From SIG480 sp045586595 (lineage in GTDB: Bacteria > Bacillota > Clostridia > Oscillospirales > JAAYXM01), in NCBI GenBank assembly GCA_045586595.1, contig JAZNAQ010000022.1, positions 8,868 to 72,867 of the forward strand: a stretch of 64,000 bases of DNA, written 5' to 3'. Below, piece by piece: positions 25,174 to 34,154 of the stretch. Position 1 is the first letter of the stretch. Every line of letters starts with the position of its first letter. The position numbers were made by a program, and so were the translations under genes. The notes beneath the pieces are model-generated. The model was not told the origin of the DNA, made no database searches, and saw only the letters and a list, made by a program, of their open reading frames with translations.

Positions 25174-25250
25174 GGGCCTTTAGCTCAGTTGGCTAGAGCT
25201 CCCGGCTCATAACCGGATGGTCCTGGGTTCGAGTCCCCGAAGGCCCACCA
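25174..25250 (+). tRNA. tRNA with CAT anticodon (elongator Met or lysidine-modified Ile2)
   Basis: A 77-nt cloverleaf with encoded CCA. The acceptor arm GGGCCTT/AAGGCCC is perfect, and the anticodon loop CTCATAA gives CAT. Elongator tRNA-Met and tRNA-Ile2 share this loop, so identity is open; it is not the initiator, because position 1 pairs with 72. Two stem positions are mismatched: 27-43 (C-A) and 50-64 (T-C). As with tRNA-Ala, the 3' end is duplicated downstream. Probably functional, but the mismatches deserve a check. Confidence 0.85.
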
Positions 25251-25401
25251 AAGAAGATAACACCGATTTTTATCGGTGTTATCTTTTTTTGTGGCATCCT
25301 GAGGTGGACGAGAACAGCACGGCGACTTGTCGTAAAAAGGGTGCCGGTGGCACGCTTTTTAGTGCGCGGGTAGAGTCCCCGAAGGCCCACCAAAGAAGAT
25401 A
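25231..25401 (+). repeat. tRNA 3'-end duplication flanking a hairpin element (second copy of the family)
   Basis: Bases 25231-25259 (T-loop to CCA and 9 nt beyond) recur exactly at 25373-25401, a 142-bp offset. The insert carries a core clearly related to the one behind tRNA-Ala: a shared GTAAAAAGG start, a 12-bp hairpin (25334-25345 with 25349-25360, loop GGT, the same internal G-G mismatch), then AGTGCGCGGGTA directly before the repeated tRNA sequence. One stem pair is swapped relative to the first element (C-G there, G-C here), which indicates selection for the fold. Confidence 0.75.
25255..25290 (+). terminator. Terminator of the CAT-anticodon tRNA
   Basis: Perfect 12-bp stem AGATAACACCGA and its complement, 6-nt loop, then a run of Ts. 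Confidence 0.85.
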
Positions 25402-25440
25402 CCGCACAGGAGATCAAAATTTCCGTGCGGTATCTTCTTT
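25392..25440. terminator. Terminator at the end of the tRNA element, abutting the EAL gene
   Basis: Perfect 16-bp inverted repeat (arms 25392-25407 and 25425-25440) beginning right after the second CCA. It also meets the stop codon of the convergent EAL gene, so it may end both transcripts. Its stem differs from the one at 25255, unlike in the tRNA-Ala element, where both terminators are identical. Confidence 0.75.
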
Positions 25441-26821
25441 AGTTTTTGTCATGCTTATATCTTTTCATAAACAGCTCACTCTCTTCAACCGGAAGCGGTT
25501 TCGAATAATACCATCCCTGAACATAATCGCAGTCTGATTCTGATACAAGTTTGTTTTGTGCTTCGGTCTCAACACCCTCGCAAATCACCTTAATATTCAG
25601 ATTGTGCGCAAGAGCGATAATGCCGGAGAAGAGGTCTCTTCCTTTTTTCGTATCCGTCTTAAGAAGAATATCGCGGTCGATTTTGACAACATCAATCGGA
25701 TAATCGCAAAGATTAACAAGTGAAGTATATCCGCTTCCGAGGTCATCGAGATAGACATTAAAGCCGAGCGCCTTGCACTTTGCAACATTCTCCGTTGCCA
25801 GTTCCCTGTCTTTTTCCATCGCATCTTCGGTAATCTCAATAACAAGCTTTGACTTGTCAAATTTATAGCTGTTTGCAATCTCTGTAAATCTGTCAATAAA
25901 ATTCTCTTCTGAGAGCGTAATTCGCGTGAAGTTACAGGAAATCATAATATCTTTACATTCTGTATCATTCCACTTTTCAAGCTGACGGCAGACAAGCTCA
26001 AACATATAAAAATCAAGTTTACTGATGAGGCCCACCGTTTCCATGTTTTCTATATACATACTCGGTGGAAGTAACCCCTTGTCCACACTATTCCATCTTG
26101 AAAGAGCTTCGGCGGATACTATTTTTTTCGTTTTGTTGTCAACAACAAACTGCAGATACATCTTAAACTCGTTGTTTTCAAAGCCCTTGAGTATATTCTC
26201 TGTAATTTGTTTTTCTTGCTGAATCGAACTCATAGAATTGGAATCGCAATATACAATCTGTTTTTCGGTACCAAAAATCCTGTTGCAGTTTTTTCTCAGA
26301 TTAAAAAGCAAAAGCTCACAGTTTAAATCAGATTCTGAAAGCGGATATACTGCTGCGTAGAACATAAGCTTTCGCCTTCTGTCTTCTGTCTTTCCAAAAG
26401 CATTGAGCGCACCCATAAGCTCATTCAGCCTTTTTTTGGCGTTCTCATCATCCGTCGCACGGAAAGCAAAAGCAAACCCGTTTTCGGTAATTCTTGCGGA
26501 GATTTCTTTTTCTTCTGTATGCTCCGTCAAAACAGATGCGGCATACTTCAGCACATCCGTAAATGAATTTCCGTCGTGATACGGTCTTAAATAAGTGCTG
26601 TCCAAAATAATATACGCAACATGATACGTACTTCTCAGGATATCACCTATAGTGTACTTGAAATGATACTTAAAAAACTGCAGGTTCCCTATCCCTGTTT
26701 CAGTATCCGTCATTTTGCCTGCTTCTTTTTCTTTTTTTACTTGCCTTATTTTCACGAGCAAAACCGCTATCAAAACGAGCAAAACAGGAACAAGAACAAA
26801 CCTTATCAAAATTTTATCCAT
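25439..26821 (-). CDS. Membrane-anchored EAL phosphodiesterase (c-di-GMP), riboswitch-controlled
   Basis: Hydrolyses cyclic di-GMP to pGpG at the membrane; about 460 residues. One N-terminal membrane segment (residues 5-25) leads to a degenerate GGDEF-like domain (about 40-185): TGIGNLQF remains, but the active-site loop reads ITENGF, so it cannot make c-di-GMP. The EAL domain (about 205-455) looks active: SAEALSRW, CNFTRITL, EITED, YLDDLGSGYTSL, VKIDR, CEGVET and YVQGWYYSKPLP hold the metal and catalytic residues. I chose the ATG at 26821 over a GTG four codons upstream, because that GTG is part of the AGAGGTGA ribosome-binding site. A c-di-GMP riboswitch and terminator precede it. Confidence 0.9.
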   Translation of the reverse strand: MDKILIRFVLVPVLLVLIAVLLVKIRQVKKEKEAGKMTDTETGIGNLQFFKYHFKYTIGDILRSTYHVAYIILDSTYLRPYHDGNSFTDVLKYAASVLTEHTEEKEISARITENGFAFAFRATDDENAKKRLNELMGALNAFGKTEDRRRKLMFYAAVYPLSESDLNCELLLFNLRKNCNRIFGTEKQIVYCDSNSMSSIQQEKQITENILKGFENNEFKMYLQFVVDNKTKKIVSAEALSRWNSVDKGLLPPSMYIENMETVGLISKLDFYMFELVCRQLEKWNDTECKDIMISCNFTRITLSEENFIDRFTEIANSYKFDKSKLVIEITEDAMEKDRELATENVAKCKALGFNVYLDDLGSGYTSLVNLCDYPIDVVKIDRDILLKTDTKKGRDLFSGIIALAHNLNIKVICEGVETEAQNKLVSESDCDYVQGWYYSKPLPVEESELFMKRYKHDKN

Positions 26822-26891
26822 CGGACTGATCACCTCTTTTACAGAACATCATATTCCTTTTTATTTATATAAGGTGTACCACAGACAACTG

Positions 26892-26945
26892 AAAATAAAA
26901 AACTGCAACAATAAGAAGCCCTATTACGGGCCCTTATTATTGCAG
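26892..26945 (-). terminator. Expression-platform terminator of the c-di-GMP riboswitch
   Basis: On the minus strand CTGCAATAATAAG pairs with CTTATTGTTGCAG around a GGGCCC..GGGCTT inner stem, followed by a U-rich tail. Its 5' arm overlaps the 3' end of the aptamer (shared CTGC), the arrangement expected of a transcription-attenuating riboswitch. Confidence 0.75.
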
Positions 26946-27016
26946 CTGGACTGGCATAGTATAAAACCTTAGCCTCTTGGCTTTGCGTCGCCGACTTTCG
27001 CCGGTTTTGCCAAATG
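26945..27016 (-). promoter_or_regulatory. Cyclic di-GMP-I (GEMM) riboswitch aptamer
   Basis: Read on the minus strand, the leader contains GGCAAAACC, a short stem capped by GAAA, then GACGCAAAGCC, a GGCTAAGG segment and ATGCCAG. This ordered set is the conserved core of the c-di-GMP-I riboswitch: the GNRA tetraloop, the GACGCAAAGCC ligand-binding junction and the CTAAGG tetraloop receptor. The aptamer starts a few nt after the predicted transcription start, is followed by a terminator and then by the EAL phosphodiesterase gene. Because the terminator 5' arm and the aptamer 3' end overlap, ligand binding probably favours read-through, which would raise phosphodiesterase when c-di-GMP is high. 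The direction of control is inference. Confidence 0.85.
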
Positions 27017-27029
27017 TTCAATTTTCACC

Positions 27030-27058
27030 AGTTTATCACACTAAAGCATTTTTGTCAA
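27030..27058 (-). promoter_or_regulatory. Promoter of the riboswitch-EAL transcript
   Basis: TTGACA (27053-27058) and TAAACT (27030-27035) on the minus strand with 17-bp spacing, 7 bp past the stop codon of the diguanylate cyclase gene. Confidence 0.65.
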
Positions 27059-27064
27059 ACACTT

Positions 27065-29365
27065 TTAATCTTTTGCAAAAACCCAGAGTGTTTCGTTAAC
27101 ACGCTCTTCTTCGTCGTTTAACTTATATACGCTGAGAATAACAATTTCTCCGTTTACCCTCTTATAAGTAATTTTTGGAGTCTTACCTGCCATAAGCTGT
27201 TTTCTGATAGCGTCATAATTCAAGAAACTTGCCATAGATCTGTGAAAATCGGGATGCACCATGTCACCCACATACGCTTCCAGTAGCTTTGAAAACTGTT
27301 CTTCATTTTCTTTATATCCCAGGTATGATGGCATAAGGATTCTGTATGCTCTATTCGTATCAAGAGAAACACGGTAGATTCCGTTATAATGCTCTTTCAA
27401 CACAGAAATCATAGTATCAATTTCGCGAATTCCTGTTTTAGTCTGAACATAGCTGATATCTTCTGTTTCAACCGTACTCTTGTTTTCTTTGTTCTGGTAA
27501 TACTGAGCCTTTGCTTCATACATTCTTATCTCAGCTTCTCTTACCATCTCTTCAGTGTCAGTGTTCTGGGTTCTGTAAGATGTACCGATTGCAACATTAT
27601 AATTCATCGGCTTGAGTCGCTCTACAAGGAGAGATACCCCATTTTTAATCAAACTCGCATCGGTTTCTTTTGCGAAAACAAGGAACTCGTCGCCGCCCAT
27701 ACGGTATATGTTGTGCCCATAAAATACTTCTTTTAATGTATTTGCGATAAATATCAACATCTCATCGCCTTTGGCATGGCCGTATTTATTGTTTATGAGA
27801 TGGAGCTCATTTACGTCAATGTAAACACAAGAAAAATCTCTCGGTTTTTCGTTGTCAAACTCGTATAAATCCCTCTTATAAACAACGCGGTTGAGCACGC
27901 CCGTGAGCGAGTCTGTTGTTGCTGCATGCTCTGTTCTGTTGAGATGCTTCTTGTTGTAGAGTGCAATAGAGAAGCAAACGGCAATATTCTCTGCAAGAAG
28001 TCTTGCAGCTCTGCTCCTTGCCGGATTTATTGTACCGATAATGGTGATCTGATTATCCTTGCTTGTTACGGCAGCAAAAGAAGCTTCTCTTATGCCATGA
28101 ACTTTTAAAAATTCAAAAAATCTCGGGTTAGTTTTTGAAAGATGCTCATTCGGAACAATGCGCATGACACTGACGGTTGATTCACTTGTCTTTCGAAGCT
28201 GCGCTGAATAATGCAAGAGCTCTTCAATAAAATATTTTCTGTTCTCGCCGACTAAAAGATTATTTTCGTCTGTCGGCAAAACATAATGATAATTTTCTCC
28301 GTCAGTATCAAAAAAATATGCCGACTTTGCCCTTGGAAATTCACAGATCTTACGGAGTGCTTCTGTTATATTATTCTGCTGCTGATTTATCTCGAGAAGA
28401 GTTTTTCTCACATGCGAAGCACAGATAGTTACAGCATTCCTCCGTCTTTCGTCAGCCATAACAATCAGCACATACAACACCATTACAACAGCCATCGCAA
28501 GGAAGGTGTAAACCAAAACACTTAATATGTTATGCGTATCGGCAAAAACCTGTGACTCATATCGAGCAAGCATAATTCCCCAGTTAGAATCCTCTAACGT
28601 GGAGTAATGAACATACAAATCCTCTCCCGTAAGTATTGACTTGAACGAGGAGAATCCTTTATCAGATGTTTTTAACTCTTCATATGTATATCCGTCATTA
28701 TACTTTCTGTTTTCAAATTGCGATAATTCGCCGGGAGTTTTGTTGATTGTATCAATAACAAACTTTCCGCTTTCTTTGTCGTACACAAAAAGCTGTGCAT
28801 CAAGCTCTCTTGCCATTGTTACATACTTCTCACCTATTGTTTCAAGCTTTATAACGCCGTACAACATGCCTACTGTCTTTTCGCCAACTTTAATCGGAAC
28901 AGCGCTTCTTATAATCTCATAATCTTTTCGTGTAAGGTCAGAAACTCTACCGCTTATATATGCACCTTTACGGGCTTCTTCCTCAAAAGAAATTTTGCCG
29001 TTTAAATCCAGCGAGCCCGCTTTTGTAACAAACGTATTATCCGGATTCAGAATGCCAATATTCGAGAACAAGCCTATTGGTTCAAATGACGCAAACATCC
29101 TGTCATAGTTTTCGCCGTCAGCATACAGCTTTGCAGCAAAATGCGCCATCGTAACAAGATTTTCTCTGTCAGATTTTATCTGCAGTGTCAAGTCGTCTTT
29201 AATCTGCTTTGTCTGAAGATGGAGCATTTCGTATGCCTCATCTTCAGCCTTTGTATGCAACCAGCTGACCATAGATAAAAATATCGCGCACAACAAAACA
29301 ACGGTTATAACCGTATAAACAATGTTATTTTGTCTCTGCTTTCTTTTCCCGTATGTTGCTGCCAT
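27065..29365 (-). CDS. dCache-type sensor diguanylate cyclase
   Basis: Membrane receptor of 766 residues that makes cyclic di-GMP from two GTP. Order of parts: membrane segment 15-35; extracellular sensor 40-275 of the double-Cache kind (with SFEPIGLFSNIGILNPDN and GAYISGRVSDLTRKDY); second membrane segment 280-303; GAF-like domain about 315-470; GGDEF domain about 482-640 with DSLTGVLNR and an intact MGGDEF (557-561); and a C-terminal PAS-like domain about 655-766. The inhibitory I-site (RxxD nine residues before GGDEF) is absent, so product feedback is not expected. Ligand of the sensor unknown. It lies between the EAL gene and the pel operon and has its own promoter. Confidence 0.9.
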   Translation of the reverse strand: MAATYGKRKQRQNNIVYTVITVVLLCAIFLSMVSWLHTKAEDEAYEMLHLQTKQIKDDLTLQIKSDRENLVTMAHFAAKLYADGENYDRMFASFEPIGLFSNIGILNPDNTFVTKAGSLDLNGKISFEEEARKGAYISGRVSDLTRKDYEIIRSAVPIKVGEKTVGMLYGVIKLETIGEKYVTMARELDAQLFVYDKESGKFVIDTINKTPGELSQFENRKYNDGYTYEELKTSDKGFSSFKSILTGEDLYVHYSTLEDSNWGIMLARYESQVFADTHNILSVLVYTFLAMAVVMVLYVLIVMADERRRNAVTICASHVRKTLLEINQQQNNITEALRKICEFPRAKSAYFFDTDGENYHYVLPTDENNLLVGENRKYFIEELLHYSAQLRKTSESTVSVMRIVPNEHLSKTNPRFFEFLKVHGIREASFAAVTSKDNQITIIGTINPARSRAARLLAENIAVCFSIALYNKKHLNRTEHAATTDSLTGVLNRVVYKRDLYEFDNEKPRDFSCVYIDVNELHLINNKYGHAKGDEMLIFIANTLKEVFYGHNIYRMGGDEFLVFAKETDASLIKNGVSLLVERLKPMNYNVAIGTSYRTQNTDTEEMVREAEIRMYEAKAQYYQNKENKSTVETEDISYVQTKTGIREIDTMISVLKEHYNGIYRVSLDTNRAYRILMPSYLGYKENEEQFSKLLEAYVGDMVHPDFHRSMASFLNYDAIRKQLMAGKTPKITYKRVNGEIVILSVYKLNDEEERVNETLWVFAKD

Positions 29366-29413
29366 TTTGAATATCTTCTTTCATAATTATATATGTATAG
29401 CTCTGTTTTTTAT

Positions 29414-29442
29414 ATTATACCACTAATTCTTACCTAAAACAA
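29414..29442 (-). promoter_or_regulatory. Diguanylate cyclase gene promoter
   Basis: TTGTTT (29437-29442) and TATAAT (29414-29419) on the minus strand, 17-bp spacing. Confidence 0.55.
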
Positions 29443-29483
29443 CATAAATGTGTTTTAAAGTGCAAGTATTCTCCACAAAACGC

Positions 29484-29523
29484 ATACACCGCACGGGTGT
29501 TTTCGCTTCCCATACGGCGTATT
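29484..29523 (-). terminator. Terminator of the pel operon
   Basis: A 14-bp stem with some G-U pairs (arms 29484-29497 and 29509-29523), loop about 11 nt, followed on the minus strand by GCGTTTTG. It lies 10 bp after the last gene. Confidence 0.65.
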
Positions 29524-29532
29524 TTGAATAAT

Positions 29533-30204
29533 TTATCCGTGATATTCACCGTTGTACTGGATGAGAGTAACGTCCTCTACGCCCTCAACTGCGCGTATTT
29601 TCTCAAGGATGAAGGTGTCGTTGTTCTTGCAGTAAACCTCAACTGCCATTTCAACGACATCCTTTCTGACAGTTTTTGATTTTATGAAATACTTCATCTT
29701 ACCAAACGCGCGAAGGATGTTGTCCCCTGCCTCGTCTGTAACGTAATGTATAACCGCTATGTAGATTCTGCCTTTAAGCTGATGCTTGTTGAATATTATG
29801 ATAATCAATACCATAACTGCGGCAGCCACAAGCACCAAAAGGTACATATTTGCACCTGAAGCAATGCCTGATGTTATTGCCCAGAACAGGTAAAGAAGGT
29901 CAAGCGGGTCTTTTACCGCAGTTCGGAAACGGACAATTGAAAGCGCACCAACCATACCGAGCGATATTACGATGTTTGTACTTATGGCAAGAGTTATTAC
30001 CGCGGTCATAATCGTCATACCAATAAGCGTTACGGCAAAGCTTCTTGAATAAATAACACCTGTATAGAACTTCTGATAGGTCAGGTATATAACCGAGCCG
30101 ATTATAATTGCGGTAACGAGTCCGAGCGCAATGTTTGTCAGACTCAGCCCGTCAAATGCGCCTGATTCAAGTATTGATTTTTTAATAACGTCTTGAATGC
30201 TCAT
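29533..30204 (-). CDS. DUF4956 membrane protein
   Basis: Protein of 223 residues. Four hydrophobic stretches (about 25-45, 55-80, 82-95, 105-140) surround a conserved loop SLGMVGALSIVRFRTAVKDP, the hallmark of DUF4956. The C-terminal 85 residues are soluble and resemble a ferredoxin-fold domain. DUF4956 genes are often found next to VTC-domain and CotH genes, as here. The role may be in transport or in regulating the neighbouring polymerase-like protein, but that is not established. Last gene of the pel operon, 14 nt after the VTC gene. Confidence 0.87.
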   Translation of the reverse strand: MSIQDVIKKSILESGAFDGLSLTNIALGLVTAIIIGSVIYLTYQKFYTGVIYSRSFAVTLIGMTIMTAVITLAISTNIVISLGMVGALSIVRFRTAVKDPLDLLYLFWAITSGIASGANMYLLVLVAAAVMVLIIIIFNKHQLKGRIYIAVIHYVTDEAGDNILRAFGKMKYFIKSKTVRKDVVEMAVEVYCKNNDTFILEKIRAVEGVEDVTLIQYNGEYHG

Positions 30205-30218
30205 ATTTCTATCTCCCC

Positions 30219-30941
30219 TTAATTATCATACCAGTATTTTGTAAAAGCGTTCATATATTCGGTTTTCTCGTAGCAAAGAACATATTTTGATACCGCTGTG
30301 AACTCCGAACCTCTATCAGGCAGTATCTCGCGAACACCCTGCGGAAGAAACTCCGTAAATTTCACTTCCATAACACATTTCCCCGGTTCAAGCACCGGAA
30401 GGGTCGGAAGGGTTGAATCAAATATATCAAAGCTCCCGACAGCCGCCCGAACATCCATATCAAAAGTTATTCTGACCGTACCCTCATCAGCAATCCACGG
30501 CTCACGATCATAGTCAACGGTCACCCTCGGGCGCATAACATTAGATACACACTCAAAATAAAACTCTCTTAAGAGGGGCTTATCACTCTGAAGCAGAAAA
30601 TCATAATGTCCATCTAAAATTTTATAAACTTCATCTCGTGAAAGGCTCGCCGCTTCTTTGAAAATGTAGCTTCCGTATTTTTTCTTTCGTTCTAATTTTA
30701 TGCTTGAATCAGAGCAGTTGTATATGCGGATGCGGTATTTTTTTCGTTGAAGAAAACCACCCTCTTTTTCTTCATAAGCCGTATTGTAGTAATCGTCAAA
30801 ATAAAGACTTCGTATCATATATCCGCCGTTTTTCGCGTGTTTATCAAGTTCGAGATACGGTGAAAGCCTTTTGCAGATTACCTCTTTTTGTGCAGTATCA
30901 ATAAGATACTTCCACTCGTTTCTGTATCTCTCAGCCTTCAT
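30219..30941 (-). CDS. VTC-domain (polyphosphate polymerase-like) protein
   Basis: Protein of about 240 residues forming one VTC tunnel domain, the fold that polymerises phosphate from ATP in the yeast vacuolar transporter chaperone. Conserved tunnel residues are visible: RNEWKYLI, YMIRSLYFDD, QRKKYRIRIY, KLERKKKYG, VTVDYDREPW and VMEVKFTE. Bacterial single-domain forms are uncharacterised. The longer frame begins at 30971, but GGAGG lies 6 nt before the ATG at 30941, which I used; it overlaps the CotH gene by 11 nt. Whether it makes polyphosphate or modifies the exopolysaccharide is unknown. Confidence 0.87.
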   Translation of the reverse strand: MKAERYRNEWKYLIDTAQKEVICKRLSPYLELDKHAKNGGYMIRSLYFDDYYNTAYEEKEGGFLQRKKYRIRIYNCSDSSIKLERKKKYGSYIFKEAASLSRDEVYKILDGHYDFLLQSDKPLLREFYFECVSNVMRPRVTVDYDREPWIADEGTVRITFDMDVRAAVGSFDIFDSTLPTLPVLEPGKCVMEVKFTEFLPQGVREILPDRGSEFTAVSKYVLCYEKTEYMNAFTKYWYDN

Positions 30942-32697
30942 ATATATCCTCCACGACGTTGCCGCGAGCATCTATATAGAAGCACTTCGTACCGTACTTT
31001 TTAGCACCGTCAACATAATAATAGTCAAAAGCTGTCTGAGTGTATCCGCTTTTGTTTGTTGCGGTTACCTTTATGAAGTACTGCCCCTGTGGAAGCATAT
31101 TTATTTCGGTGATAGGAAGTGATACATCCTGCTTGTTAAGGATGAGATTGCTGAAATTAAAGTCCCTTGCGACCTGTATATCGTATGTGATTTGCTCGGC
31201 ATCAAAGTCAAACGCGCTCTGGCTTGAAATGATAAGTTTGTCACCATTCTTTCTCGGCACATCTATATAAAACGGCATAGGTTTTTCAAATGATGCCTTG
31301 TACAGTTTGTGGTTCAGTTCAATTTCCGAGGACAAACCGTTCACAACCCTGTCATACTGCCCGGAGGTGAGCGGTATGTGGAGAATGTCAGGATAAGAAT
31401 AAACATACGGTTTTACTATGGCCGCATATCTCTTTGCAATACTATCTACTTTCTCTTTTGACAGGTAGTTTGTTTTAAGGTCGCTTATTGCATCGTCAAG
31501 AGCCTTCCTAAATTTTTCGCTCTTGAGCGCTCTCTGAAACAGCACGTTACCCCAGTAGTTACTGACGCCCGTTTCCCACTCTGCATAAGAGACCCTGTTC
31601 TGCTCAGAATACTCTGTTTTATTCAGCATGCCGTCGTTATCCCATGATATAAAATACCATTTATCAAGGTTTAACGGGCTGTATATGTATACATTTCGGC
31701 TCTGCGTGTCGGCATTACCCGTAAGGATATGGAATGCCATCCAATAGCTTAGGTTCTCGATGTCGAAATGCTTGTCGAGGATCTCTTCAATAGGCTTTGA
31801 AAAATCGTTTACATCCTCAAGCATTTTAATGAGCTTTTCGTGGTTATCGTTACCTTTTGTTTCTATGAGCTCTTCAAATGCCGCCTCGTTAAATGTCGGG
31901 TCCTCCTTCATTTTTATTACATCTTCGTATCTGTAAAACTCAAACACATTTATTTTATAAAGGTGTCCGTTTGCATCAAGGCCGTGCGCCTTCAGCGCTT
32001 TTTTGTTAAGCTGTTCAACAAAAGTATAGATGCCGTAATCGGTAAATTCGTTGTTTCCGCCGACAGTAGTATCCTTTACATACAGATGAACAAATTTCGT
32101 ACGGAGTGCCATCATCTGCGGAACTCCGGCAATAAGGTCATATGCCATCTTGTTGCGGAACCTGAGCCCCTCGTTGATGTGCTTATTCAAAGGAATAGAG
32201 GTATTCCCCATCCACATTCCTTTGTTGTCCTTAAGGCTTATCTTATAGTTTTTTACAGACTGACGGCTTGACGTCTGACCGCGGATCTGTATCGTGCAGT
32301 TTGGTGAAACCTGACCATAACCGAGTTTTCCGGGAAGCGGACCTGACTCATCGCCAATCTGCAAAAGTCCCTCAACCTTGTATCTTTCAACGCCCATATC
32401 CTCATAGTCGAATACGGAATATGTATTTATCTCGCTCCAGGTATGGTTTGTTTTTTCGCCTTCGTTGCCTCCTGAAACGGTAAGATACATTGTTACAACG
32501 TCTTCGGGTTTATCAACTGTATATAAATCCTTTTTATCGCGGAGCTTATATTTTTCATTGTATTCCAAATCAGGCACATAAACACTCTCAGGTGCTTGGG
32601 ACTCCGTTTCTTCCTCCTGCGGCAAAAAGACAGCGCAGCCCGACAAAAGGATACTCAATATAGTCAGCAAAGAGATAATTTTTAATGTGTTTTTCAT
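30931..32697 (-). CDS. CotH kinase family lipoprotein
   Basis: Exported protein of 588 residues with a lipoprotein signal (ISLLTILSILLSGCAV, Cys at about 21). The middle is a CotH domain, an atypical protein-kinase fold that in Bacillus phosphorylates spore-coat proteins. Seen are TIQIRGQTSSRQSVKNYKI near the N-terminal side, FRNKMAYDLI, the nucleotide/metal region ILTGNADTQSRNVYIY, and FISWDNDGML with the Asp pair. The last 90 residues form a fibronectin-like beta domain (ITYDIQVARDFNFSNLI). Here it sits in an exopolysaccharide operon instead of a spore locus, so the target may be a matrix protein or the polymer. It overlaps pelG by 4 nt. Confidence 0.88.
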   Translation of the reverse strand: MKNTLKIISLLTILSILLSGCAVFLPQEEETESQAPESVYVPDLEYNEKYKLRDKKDLYTVDKPEDVVTMYLTVSGGNEGEKTNHTWSEINTYSVFDYEDMGVERYKVEGLLQIGDESGPLPGKLGYGQVSPNCTIQIRGQTSSRQSVKNYKISLKDNKGMWMGNTSIPLNKHINEGLRFRNKMAYDLIAGVPQMMALRTKFVHLYVKDTTVGGNNEFTDYGIYTFVEQLNKKALKAHGLDANGHLYKINVFEFYRYEDVIKMKEDPTFNEAAFEELIETKGNDNHEKLIKMLEDVNDFSKPIEEILDKHFDIENLSYWMAFHILTGNADTQSRNVYIYSPLNLDKWYFISWDNDGMLNKTEYSEQNRVSYAEWETGVSNYWGNVLFQRALKSEKFRKALDDAISDLKTNYLSKEKVDSIAKRYAAIVKPYVYSYPDILHIPLTSGQYDRVVNGLSSEIELNHKLYKASFEKPMPFYIDVPRKNGDKLIISSQSAFDFDAEQITYDIQVARDFNFSNLILNKQDVSLPITEINMLPQGQYFIKVTATNKSGYTQTAFDYYYVDGAKKYGTKCFYIDARGNVVEDIYEG

Positions 32698-34154
32698 TTC
32701 TTATCCGCCTCCAGCTTATCTTCAAGAAATACCTTCATTTTTCGGAACACTCCCGACTTGTCCTCATTCACAAGCGGTTGAACCGCAAGTATATAGTAAG
32801 GCAAGCGTTTTGTGAAATAATCAAGCCTTACAATCGCCGTTATCACGAAAATCATCGATGCTATTAAAAACCCGAACCCGTAATAAACCTGTGGCAAAAA
32901 CAGAGATATCACGGAAAGAACAACAGAGCCTGCCGCAAAAAGCCCCGTTGCAAAAAAAGCACCTTTATAGTCGGTAAAATACAAAAGCATAAGCATCGTC
33001 ATATTTCCGATGGCGTAAAGCCCGTATCCTACGCACAGAGTTCTGAAATACCCTCTCATCATTTCGTTGAACCCGAGAGGCAAAATATCAAGCAAGAATC
33101 CGCCAGCCGCTATGAACAGCGCTGTACACAAAAGCTGTTTTATTGCAGTATAGAGCATTTCTGTTTTCAGTGTATCAAGCATTTCTTTTTCTGCCTGAAG
33201 AATATCTTTTACAGTGCCCTTATCGTTGTATAGGCTATAATGATTTCTATACTTCCCATAAAAATTAACCTCAACCGATACAACAAAGTTTACGGTTGTG
33301 ATAAGCGTAGTCATAAAAGCAAGAAGTGCAGGAACATCGTGTTCCGGAGCACCGTAGAAAAGCCCTTGCACCTTTATGCCTATATCAGAAAACCACATTA
33401 TCACAAGGTGCGAAAACATTCCGATATTCACAAAAAAACCCGACAGTGCAAGATACAAATATTCATCTACCCATTCAAGGAAAACAAATGCGCCGACATC
33501 TGATTTTGGAAAATATTTGTGAAGAAGTACTAAATTCCATATGACCATAACGCCATATCCTACTGTTATGGAAAGAAGAAGCATTTCTATTACATATGTT
33601 TTAAAAGCAAACGTCAAAACAAAACCGAGAACAAATATCACAAGTATCGCAACAAAATACGAAAGAAAGATTCCTCTATAATCCTTTATGGCTGTGAGAT
33701 AGCTCATGGCATTCCATACTACTATCATCTCGTTGAAGAATATAAACATAAGCGCACAGCATAAAAGGTTTGCGCCCGAGAATGCAAGAAACGCCGTCCA
33801 CAGTACGCTTCCAATTGTCATCATGAGCGCACTGCTTCCCCAGAACGACGGAAGCACTGCACTCTTTTTTTCTTCATAGAGCATATCTGCGGTAAATCTG
33901 GTTATTGTCATTGAGAAGAAGGACGTAACAATAATTGACGCGAGTAGCGTATAGGTTATCATGCATATAAGAAGTTCTCTCGACTGGGTTTCTATCCCTG
34001 CCCTTTTGCACAAAAACATTATGCCGAGCAACAGAATAACACCAAGAAGCATTGGTCCTGAACAAATAACTGTAGCATAACCGTATGCCTTAGCCGAATT
34101 GAGTATTCCCTTTTTTTGAAAGAGCTTCTTAAGTTCAAACCCTATGCCTGCCAA
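32694..34154 (-). CDS. pelG: Exopolysaccharide export protein PelG
   Basis: Inner-membrane protein of 486 residues with about 12 transmembrane segments, from the MOP flippase superfamily. PelG is thought to work with PelF, PelD and PelE to move Pel polysaccharide across the cytoplasmic membrane. The family signature is the very start MAGIGFELKKLF followed by SGPMLLGVILLL; further matches are TRFTADMLYEEK, the WNAMSYLTAIKDYRGIF loop, and VEVNFYGKYRNHY. The start is TTG at 34154, behind AAGGAGG, overlapping pelF by 13 nt. Confidence 0.92.
   Translation of the reverse strand: MAGIGFELKKLFQKKGILNSAKAYGYATVICSGPMLLGVILLLGIMFLCKRAGIETQSRELLICMITYTLLASIIVTSFFSMTITRFTADMLYEEKKSAVLPSFWGSSALMMTIGSVLWTAFLAFSGANLLCCALMFIFFNEMIVVWNAMSYLTAIKDYRGIFLSYFVAILVIFVLGFVLTFAFKTYVIEMLLLSITVGYGVMVIWNLVLLHKYFPKSDVGAFVFLEWVDEYLYLALSGFFVNIGMFSHLVIMWFSDIGIKVQGLFYGAPEHDVPALLAFMTTLITTVNFVVSVEVNFYGKYRNHYSLYNDKGTVKDILQAEKEMLDTLKTEMLYTAIKQLLCTALFIAAGGFLLDILPLGFNEMMRGYFRTLCVGYGLYAIGNMTMLMLLYFTDYKGAFFATGLFAAGSVVLSVISLFLPQVYYGFGFLIASMIFVITAIVRLDYFTKRLPYYILAVQPLVNEDKSGVFRKMKVFLEDKLEADKK

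Noticed and set aside
29366..29532. A second c-di-GMP riboswitch before the diguanylate cyclase gene
   Set aside because: The only structure seen is the pel terminator hairpin and a plain promoter.
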